A stretch of DNA of 64,000 nucleotides from Jiangella sp. DSM 45060 (lineage in GTDB: Bacteria; Actinomycetota; Actinomycetes; Jiangellales; Jiangellaceae): assembly GCF_900105175.1 (NCBI RefSeq), contig NZ_LT629771.1, positions 3,348,001 to 3,412,000 of the forward strand, given 5' to 3'. The notes beneath the pieces are model-generated. The model was not told the DNA's origin and made no database searches. It worked only from the letters and a program-made list of their open reading frames with translations. The translations under genes were made by a program, and so were the position numbers. Below, piece after piece: positions 58,069 through 64,000 of the stretch; the first letter of the stretch is position 1, and every line of letters starts with the position of its first letter.

Positions 58069-61000
58069 GTCTGCTCCTTCGCCCATGTCGTCAGCGGGTT
58101 GAGCAGAGTGAGCAGCGCCATCGCGGGCAGCGCATAGGGCCGCCCGGACTCCTGGGCTTCCGTGTAGAGACGTGCCCAGCTCTCGCTGAGGTACTTGCCG
58201 AGCTCCACCGTTTCGGCGAGGCCACGGTCCTCGGCACGAGGCTCGACCTGCGTGGCGCCCGCGGCCGCCGCCACAGCGCGAAGATCGCGGACGAGGCCTT
58301 CGATGCGACGCAGGAAGCTGATCTGTTTCAGCCATTCCATCGGCTCCGCACCGGCTCCCGCAATGACGTCGTCGAGGTGACGCCTGACGTTGTGTGGCAC
58401 CTGGAGTGCCAACTCCTGGCACTCCGGCGCGCCGGCACGTGCTGCCGCCCGCAGTTGCTGCAACAGCCCACCCGTGCGGAACAGCTCGCGGTGCAGGGCC
58501 ACACCTGTGTTGAAGCTGAACCTGTTGCGCAGGGCCTCGATCCGGTCGATCGAGCCGATGATCTTCGCTCGTCGTTCCTCGATGGCGCGTTCCATCGCGC
58601 TGCGGTTCTGGTCGGCGGCAAAGCGGGACAGTGGAAGGGGGGCCGATCCGAAGGACTCGACCCGGGAGCAGAAGTCACGCCAGGCGGGTGCGAGGTCGCC
58701 AGACAGCAGACCCAGGAAGTCGCGGTGGCCCGTCGAACCACAGACGAGGACGTCGCAGGCGAGCGACGCCGCCCCTGCAGTCTTGGCGCCGAGCGAATCC
58801 CCTAGGTCGAACACAGCCTCGGCCATGTCGCCAGTCAGGGGCCGGGTCTCCAGCGCGGCGGCCAGCAGCGCGGCCGCCCGGAGCGGCCGGTCTGGTGTGG
58901 CCACCTCGCCGTCGCGAGCCTCGGGTTCCCACCGGGAGAGCAGCGCCGCTTCGACAAACGCCCCGCGTGTCCATCCGTCCTCGACGAGCCAGCCCAGCCA
59001 GGTCTCGGCCTGTCGGGCCGGCCCGAGGCCGTTGTGGAGTGCGGCAGCCGCGACCCGGCGGAGGTCACCGCGAGGCACGTCACTCTCCAACCAGCTCTTC
59101 AGCACGTCGAACGGCCGGTCATGAGCCCGAAGGCGCTCGGCGGCGACCCGCCCGAAGTCCTGAGCCGGCACCGAACGGGCCTCGAGGAGAAGGGCGATCC
59201 CGGCGCCGGCGCCCGATGGCGAGGACGGAGGTTCGGGCACCGGTTCGGCGGCCTCTGGCGATGGGGTCCCGGCGCTGCGGGCTCCGAGTAGGTCGGCGAG
59301 TTCGGCGGCGAATGGGTCGTGCCGGATCTGCACGCCCAAGCGGGAGACTCGCCGCCCGATTCCCTCGCCGCGGCGGTCGTCGAACGGGGAGAAGCTTCCA
59401 ATGACGACCCAATCATCGGCGATGAGAAGCCGCCCACCGGTTCGCTGGTGGCGCACCGAGATCGAGTTGGCTCCACGGGCCAACTTCGCGAACTCCTGCA
59501 GGCCAGGTTCGGACGAGTGCGGGTCGGGATGCAGCACGTGGACTGCCGCGCCGGCGGCCCGGCGCTCCCGGAGATGGCGGGCGACCGCCGGCCCGGCGCT
59601 GCGTGTGCTCAGCCGGTCGTCGCTGATGACCAGGCGTATCTGGGCGTCGCGAATGCCCTGCCACAGCAACGTCCGGTGCTCGGCGTCCCGAACGACCTGG
59701 ACCGCGGCCGCCTTGGCGAGTAGCTGCCGCCGGGTCTCGGCCAGTCCTGCGTAGACGTCGTTCCATCCGGCGGCCCATAGAGCCAGCGAGCTCGCGTCGA
59801 CGTCGGCGGCGTCGACGTCGTCGCTCATCGAGTCGGTCACCCCGTCGGGTCGGCTCGGGTTCACGATGCTCGAGCCGGCGGTCGCCCTGGTCGCCCCCAT
59901 GTCAGCCTGCTCGATCTTCTGGGCCATCACCCACGGATCGAACTCCCGTCTGGTCCACTGCAGGAGTTCGGCGACCGCCGCGGGCACCTCTGGTCCGGAC
60001 TCGGCGGGTTCGATGAGCACCGAGACCTCAGCCGGCTCAGGTGCCTTGTACCCGAGGCACGAGTGGGATCCCACCATCGCCCGGCAGTCGTCCTGGATCA
60101 CGAGGCAAGCCTCGGTCTTCGCGCTCTTGGGATTGCGGAGCAGGCGTGCGCCGGGCCGTAGGTAGAGCTCGTCCAGCAGGTTCTCCACCTGCGAGTTCAG
60201 CTGTTCGTTCGACGACCGGCCCCAGACGAAGACGACCTGGACGCCATGATCGAGCGCGCGACGCAGGCCCGGCAGGAACTGGCGGACCTTGCCGGGGTCG
60301 GGATCCGGTACGACGAGGACGAGTTGCCGCCGAGCCGAGGCGATGAGGTCGTTGACCGTCCACGTGTGGCCCTCGGGCCGGGTGATCAGGCTGACCCGCG
60401 CCTGGGCGCGGCGGATGTCCTCCAAGCGATCGTCGATCTGTGCGGCCCACTCGGACAGCCACTTGTGCCGCTCCTGAACCTGGTCGAGATCGATCGCCTC
60501 CAGACGGTCGAGCCGCCGCCGCATCCGGCGAAAGAGGTCATCGAGGTCGTCCGGCGCTTCCCGCTCGATCTGCGCCTGTCCTGAGACGGCCTGGACCACT
60601 GGGTGATTCGGTTCCTCGGCCATCAGTCGGTCGAAGAACGTGTTGAGCCGCCGTTGGCTGCGCAGACTCCAGCCCGAGGTCTCGCTTGTGGTGAACTGGA
60701 CCCGGCCGTTGTCGGGGTCGCGGCGCACCACGGCATCGACCTCCAGCCACACGATCCGCTCCGCGCTCTGCAGGGCAGGGGTGCCGAAGCCCACGCTGAG
60801 GACGTTGACGCGGCCCCGGCGCTGCCGTTCGGTGCGCAGTGCCGACTGCACGCTGCTCACGAGCTCCGCCGGGGGTATGTCGGACACCTTGAGCTGCGGC
60901 CGCAGCGGAAGTCGGATGCTCGTCTCCGAGGCTCGGCCCCGCGCGTGGAACGTCGAGCGGATCATCCCGGTCACGGGCTCGAAGAGGAACTCCCGGGTCT

Positions 61001-61364
61001 GGAGCTCACCTCCGTCCGCGAGCGACTGCTGGCTGGTGATCTTCGCCCGCGCCGCCTCGGAGAGCTGGATGCCGCCGCTGTCGAAGTCGACCGTGAGGTG
61101 GCCTTTGCTCCATAACGTGCCGACGACCTCCATCACGATTCGCTGCGGTATGCAGAGCAGCGTGGTGAGGTAACTCATCGTCGCTTCGGCGCGATCCTGC
61201 ACGTCACCTGCTCCGAGAGGCGGGCCGGCCCAGGCACCCTGAGCCGCGGCAAGGACGCCGCGAGCCACGAGGTCCTCCAGCGGGGTGACCCCCTCGGGCG
61301 GTCCGACGAGCACGTCGAGCTTCAGCACCCGGCAGGGCAGGGCCAATGTGAGTGGGACGATCAT
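58065..61364 (-). CDS. 1099-residue PLD-fold protein with two degenerate HKD motifs
   Basis: ATG 61364 overlaps the helicase stop as ATGA. Residues about 60-115 resemble a winged helix (PQRIVMEVVGTLWSKGHLTVDF). A coiled-coil-like stretch lies near 275-330. Two phospholipase-D-like halves follow: one with SAKTEACLVIQDDCRAMVGSHS (about 60080-60145) and one with GGRLLIADDWVVIGSFSPF (about 59385-59440). In each the expected HxK is replaced (SAK and GGR), while the Asp and the GS-x-S/N turn remain. It may therefore bind nucleic acid or lipid without cutting. The C-terminal 350 residues are helical and unrecognised. Confidence 0.78.
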   Translation of the reverse strand: MIVPLTLALPCRVLKLDVLVGPPEGVTPLEDLVARGVLAAAQGAWAGPPLGAGDVQDRAEATMSYLTTLLCIPQRIVMEVVGTLWSKGHLTVDFDSGGIQLSEAARAKITSQQSLADGGELQTREFLFEPVTGMIRSTFHARGRASETSIRLPLRPQLKVSDIPPAELVSSVQSALRTERQRRGRVNVLSVGFGTPALQSAERIVWLEVDAVVRRDPDNGRVQFTTSETSGWSLRSQRRLNTFFDRLMAEEPNHPVVQAVSGQAQIEREAPDDLDDLFRRMRRRLDRLEAIDLDQVQERHKWLSEWAAQIDDRLEDIRRAQARVSLITRPEGHTWTVNDLIASARRQLVLVVPDPDPGKVRQFLPGLRRALDHGVQVVFVWGRSSNEQLNSQVENLLDELYLRPGARLLRNPKSAKTEACLVIQDDCRAMVGSHSCLGYKAPEPAEVSVLIEPAESGPEVPAAVAELLQWTRREFDPWVMAQKIEQADMGATRATAGSSIVNPSRPDGVTDSMSDDVDAADVDASSLALWAAGWNDVYAGLAETRRQLLAKAAAVQVVRDAEHRTLLWQGIRDAQIRLVISDDRLSTRSAGPAVARHLRERRAAGAAVHVLHPDPHSSEPGLQEFAKLARGANSISVRHQRTGGRLLIADDWVVIGSFSPFDDRRGEGIGRRVSRLGVQIRHDPFAAELADLLGARSAGTPSPEAAEPVPEPPSSPSGAGAGIALLLEARSVPAQDFGRVAAERLRAHDRPFDVLKSWLESDVPRGDLRRVAAAALHNGLGPARQAETWLGWLVEDGWTRGAFVEAALLSRWEPEARDGEVATPDRPLRAAALLAAALETRPLTGDMAEAVFDLGDSLGAKTAGAASLACDVLVCGSTGHRDFLGLLSGDLAPAWRDFCSRVESFGSAPLPLSRFAADQNRSAMERAIEERRAKIIGSIDRIEALRNRFSFNTGVALHRELFRTGGLLQQLRAAARAGAPECQELALQVPHNVRRHLDDVIAGAGAEPMEWLKQISFLRRIEGLVRDLRAVAAAAGATQVEPRAEDRGLAETVELGKYLSESWARLYTEAQESGRPYALPAMALLTLLNPLTTWAKEQT

Positions 61365-64000
61365 GAGCCGGACCATTCCTCAGCCCGCACGCGGGTTCCG
61401 AACCGTTCGACGAGCGAGGTGATGTCCCGCCATGACTGACCGCCGTTGTCCCGGAAGTGGTCGAAGCGGCCCACGAGCACGAGCAGCCGCTTCGCCCGCG
61501 ACAGGAGCACGTTGGCGACCTCGTCCTTGCCCACGTGCCCGACGTTCTGGCGGGGATCGTCCGCCACGCGGGTCGTGCGTACGAGTGACACGATGACGCG
61601 GTCCGCCTCTCGTCCCTGGAACGAGTGAACGGTGAAGACTCGATTGGTGAGATTGCCCCGCCGTTGGAGCATTTCGAGCTGCTTGGCGTAGGGCGTCAGA
61701 ACGGCGAGGCTGTCCGGGCCGTCGTCACCGGGCGGCGCGGAGTCCGGGCGCAGCTGAGCGACCAGATCGTCGATGATGGCCACCTCACCCTCGTTGGACC
61801 ACATCGGCTGGTCCTGACACCCCGGGGAATCGCCGGTGTCGACCCAGACCAGGGGTCTCTGCAGCAAGTACCGCGGCCGGGTCACCCCGTGCGGCGCTCT
61901 GGCCGAGACGTGTGACTCCAGAAAGCTCTCCCACAGCCCGGTGGCATCCAGTCGCGCAGGATTCGACCGGTAGAAGACCCGGCGCACGGGCTCGGCGATG
62001 TCCGGGTGCATGCGGAACTGCATCTTCAGCTGGCCAAGCCCCTGGGTCCGGTCGGAGAGCACCTCGGCGACCGTCGCATCGGACGTACCCGCGGTCGTCA
62101 TGGGCTCGAACAGGCTCCGGAACAGGTTGAGTACCCCGAGCCGATCCTTCTTGGCGACGTAGTGCAGCTTGACCTTCGCCTCGTTCGAGTACTGGCTCAG
62201 ACTCTCCAGGAAGTTCTCGACATCGTCGCTTCGATGTGCGCCCAACTGCCGGTGATCGCCGATCAGCGTCCACCGCATACCGAGCGTCAGCGGCACCAAG
62301 AGCTCGGTCGGCCACGCCTTGGCCGCCTCCTCGACGATGACCCAGTCGAAGCTCTCGGTGATGTCGGTGGAGTCGGAAAGCGCGTCTGCCGCGACCGAGC
62401 AGGTGGCCAGCACGACGCTGGCTCCGTTGCGAAGCCGTTCGGAAAGCTCGAGTTGGCCGGACCGCACGTTCTCCAGCCATTCCTGAGAAATCTGTTGCTC
62501 GGCCTCAGTCAACCGGCGTCCGAATTCCCGATCGGGATCCCCCTTGGCGTGCTGCTTCAAGCGTGCCTGTAGCGACTTCACGACCTTGTCGTACGTACTC
62601 CGGGAGAGATTGTCGAGCGTGTACGGCTGTACGGCGTCCGAGACCGAGTCTTCGCCGCGCCGACTCGTCTCGCGCAAGATGATGTTGGTCTCCGGTAGCA
62701 GCTTGACGAGCCGCTCGGCGAGGTTGTCGAGTGCGTAGTTCGATTGCGCGCTCACGAGCACCTTAGCCCCGCGCTCGTTGGCCAGGAACAGCTTCAGCGC
62801 GTTGGCGACCGCCGTGGTCTTCCCGCTTCCCGGCGGGCCCTGCAGGGCGTAGAACGGTAGCTGGGAGAGCATGGCGAGGATGACCTCAGGGCTGTTTCCG
62901 TGGAGCTTTCCCTCGGGATCCACGTCCCAGTCCTGTTGGCCGATCTCGATCGACCGTGGGTGACGTAGCTCGCTGATCAAGGTGGGCTGGCCCTCGAGCG
63001 CCTGGCGCGCCCGCAACTGCCGGCTCAGTTGCGGCCGCGACCCGCTGTCCTCGGCCGGCCGCACCCAGCCCCGGTCTGGTACGTTCACACCGGGTTTGGC
63101 CCGGACTGTGACAGTGTTCTCGTCGAGGCGCCGGGAGTACTGCACCGTGTTCGAGCTACCGCTGAAACCCGGGGACGTCAGCCGCCCGTCCAGCGAGAGG
63201 TCGGTCCAACCTTTGCCTTCGTCCAACCCGGCCAGGAAGTCACCCAGCGGCGGGCGCCGTCGAGGATCCCTGGCGTAGGCAGTCATCAACCCGTCGCCGC
63301 GTTGCCGCCAGCCGTCGTCCCGTGACTCGTCGAGCCGCAGGTCGACCAGCGCGCCTCGCCGGTCCTGGACAACGTAGGGATAGGTCCGGGCGTCGAGGAC
63401 GGCGCGCTGGTAATCCAGCAGGAAGTCCACCGACTGCAGGAACCTCTCGTTCTCGGGGTCGCGCAGGTGGCTGCGATCCACGCTCGTGGCCAGCGGTTCC
63501 CACGACGGCCGGTCGACTCGCTTGTCGCTGATCGACTGCTGGGGGAAGAAGGCGACCAGGTCGATCGCGGGCACCTTCCGGCGCGGCTGCGCGGTGTAGA
63601 TCTCCCTCGCATAGATGTGCTCGCGCAGGTATTTGATGACTAGGGTGTCCTTGAGCGTCTCCCGGATGGAGCCGTCCAGCCCTTTGTCCTGCAGGTAGGC
63701 GCAGAACCACACGGCACGCTGGCCGATCAGCACCCATTCCGCCTCATGGAGGACATCCGAGGGACCGGTGGCATAGCCCTCCGCACCCGTCAAGGAGTGC
63801 ACGAGGTAGGCGTCCTGGAGTTCCTGCTCGTAGAAGGCCTTGAGCTCGTCCCGGCCGGCCGCATCGCGCGGGCTACGTGAGATCCAGCCTCGTTCCTTGT
63901 AGATGGTGTCCGCGGACTCGTCCGGCATGAAGGCGACCAGGTAGGGCCGGCTGGCCCTGCCCTCCCAGGCACTGCGGATGACGTCCCAGGACCGCTCGAT
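61361..64000 (-). CDS. SF1 helicase (UPF1/COG1112-like), N-terminus beyond window
   Basis: The minus frame is open to the right edge, so the start lies outside; 879 residues are visible. An internal ATG at 63928 exists, but the preceding codons read WEGRASRPYLVAF like coding sequence. Helicase motifs are complete: Walker A LQGPPGSGKTTA (near 62830), motif II VIVEEAAKA, motif III GDHRQLGAH, motif IV QFRMHPDI, motif V VHSFQGREADRVIVSL and motif VI NVLLSRAKRLLVLVG. The N-terminal 300 residues (FCAYLQDKGLDGSI, LVAFFPQQSI) are unrecognised. SF1B helicases translocate on RNA or DNA. It is the first visible gene of the operon and is coupled to the PLD-fold gene. Confidence 0.9.
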   Translation of the reverse strand: MERSWDVIRSAWEGRASRPYLVAFMPDESADTIYKERGWISRSPRDAAGRDELKAFYEQELQDAYLVHSLTGAEGYATGPSDVLHEAEWVLIGQRAVWFCAYLQDKGLDGSIRETLKDTLVIKYLREHIYAREIYTAQPRRKVPAIDLVAFFPQQSISDKRVDRPSWEPLATSVDRSHLRDPENERFLQSVDFLLDYQRAVLDARTYPYVVQDRRGALVDLRLDESRDDGWRQRGDGLMTAYARDPRRRPPLGDFLAGLDEGKGWTDLSLDGRLTSPGFSGSSNTVQYSRRLDENTVTVRAKPGVNVPDRGWVRPAEDSGSRPQLSRQLRARQALEGQPTLISELRHPRSIEIGQQDWDVDPEGKLHGNSPEVILAMLSQLPFYALQGPPGSGKTTAVANALKLFLANERGAKVLVSAQSNYALDNLAERLVKLLPETNIILRETSRRGEDSVSDAVQPYTLDNLSRSTYDKVVKSLQARLKQHAKGDPDREFGRRLTEAEQQISQEWLENVRSGQLELSERLRNGASVVLATCSVAADALSDSTDITESFDWVIVEEAAKAWPTELLVPLTLGMRWTLIGDHRQLGAHRSDDVENFLESLSQYSNEAKVKLHYVAKKDRLGVLNLFRSLFEPMTTAGTSDATVAEVLSDRTQGLGQLKMQFRMHPDIAEPVRRVFYRSNPARLDATGLWESFLESHVSARAPHGVTRPRYLLQRPLVWVDTGDSPGCQDQPMWSNEGEVAIIDDLVAQLRPDSAPPGDDGPDSLAVLTPYAKQLEMLQRRGNLTNRVFTVHSFQGREADRVIVSLVRTTRVADDPRQNVGHVGKDEVANVLLSRAKRLLVLVGRFDHFRDNGGQSWRDITSLVERFGTRVRAEEWSGS

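Noticed and set aside
55720-58422. A longer N-terminus for the GHKL protein starting at 58422
   Set aside because: The extra 118 residues overlap the PLD-fold gene and lack protein-like composition; ATG 58068 forms the ATGA overlap seen at the other operon junction.
55720-64000. DISARM or BREX assignment for the helicase/PLD operon
   Set aside because: No methyltransferase, DUF1998, BrxC/PglZ or other signature partner is visible, and the helicase is of the UPF1/COG1112 type.
1-64000. CRISPR array, tRNA, rRNA, transposon or phage integrase
   Set aside because: No regularly spaced identical repeats, tRNA-like T-arm sequence, ribosomal RNA sequence or recombinase motif was seen on either strand.

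Overview
The window is about 72-75% GC by eye for most of its length, with frequent GTG starts, many four-base ATGA/GTGA gene overlaps, Tat signal peptides, F420/LLM-type oxidoreductases and TANNNT -10 elements. Together these point to a filamentous or soil-dwelling high-GC actinobacterium. I cannot name the genus from the sequence. No rRNA, tRNA, CRISPR array, transposase or integrase was found.

Region 1 (1-20.6 kb) is a carbohydrate/sugar-acid locus. After the tail of an unidentified gene come an enolase-superfamily enzyme and a hydantoinase/allantoinase-like amidohydrolase on the + strand. Facing them is an 11-gene leftward operon (16947 down to 2731): FAD oxidoreductase, two Tat-exported beta-helix proteins, an NgcEFG-like sugar ABC transporter, a two-lobed alpha/beta hydrolase, a Gfo/Idh/MocA dehydrogenase, an NAD-dependent epimerase/dehydrogenase, a KdgD-type dehydratase and a second enolase-superfamily enzyme. 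A divergent LacI-type regulator and a GH3 beta-glucosidase complete it. Three tandem 13-bp operator-like repeats lie between the divergent units. The logic is polymer or glycoside capture, import, oxidation and dehydration of a sugar acid.

Region 2 (20.6-29 kb) resembles a dormancy/redox regulon: DoxX-like protein, flavodoxin, two FMN-binding split-barrel proteins, three tandem-domain universal stress proteins, a PIG-L-like protein and a possible broken ribosome-hibernation-like gene. DosR/DevR-like 14-bp boxes sit in front of several of these. A CsoR-family operator then separates a small Cys-rich protein from a thioredoxin, DUF302, CstR-like repressor operon.

Region 3 (29-44.2 kb) is a leftward catabolic locus: TcuA-like flavoprotein, aldehyde dehydrogenase, ThDP enzyme, two LLM-type oxidoreductases, three tandem DUF3830 proteins, a FadR-type GntR regulator, a complete oligopeptide-type ABC transporter and a beta-hydroxyacid dehydrogenase. 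One GCATAC-type inverted repeat precedes each of its three transcription units. The substrate is unknown.

Region 4 (44.2-55.5 kb) is an arsenic/metal region: three ArsR-family regulators (one fused to an ArsC domain), an ArsC reductase, an aquaglyceroporin, an ArsO-like monooxygenase with an MFS exporter, a CoA-disulfide-reductase-like enzyme, a 17-residue peptide that is mostly Cys pairs, a GntR regulator and a TauE/SafE permease.

Region 5 (55.7-64 kb) has visibly lower GC and carries three tightly coupled genes running off the right edge: an SF1 (UPF1/COG1112-like) helicase, a large PLD-fold protein whose two HKD motifs look degenerate, and a protein ending in a GHKL ATPase domain. This looks like a defence-type operon, related to but not identical with Mokosh, and is the best candidate here for an undescribed system.
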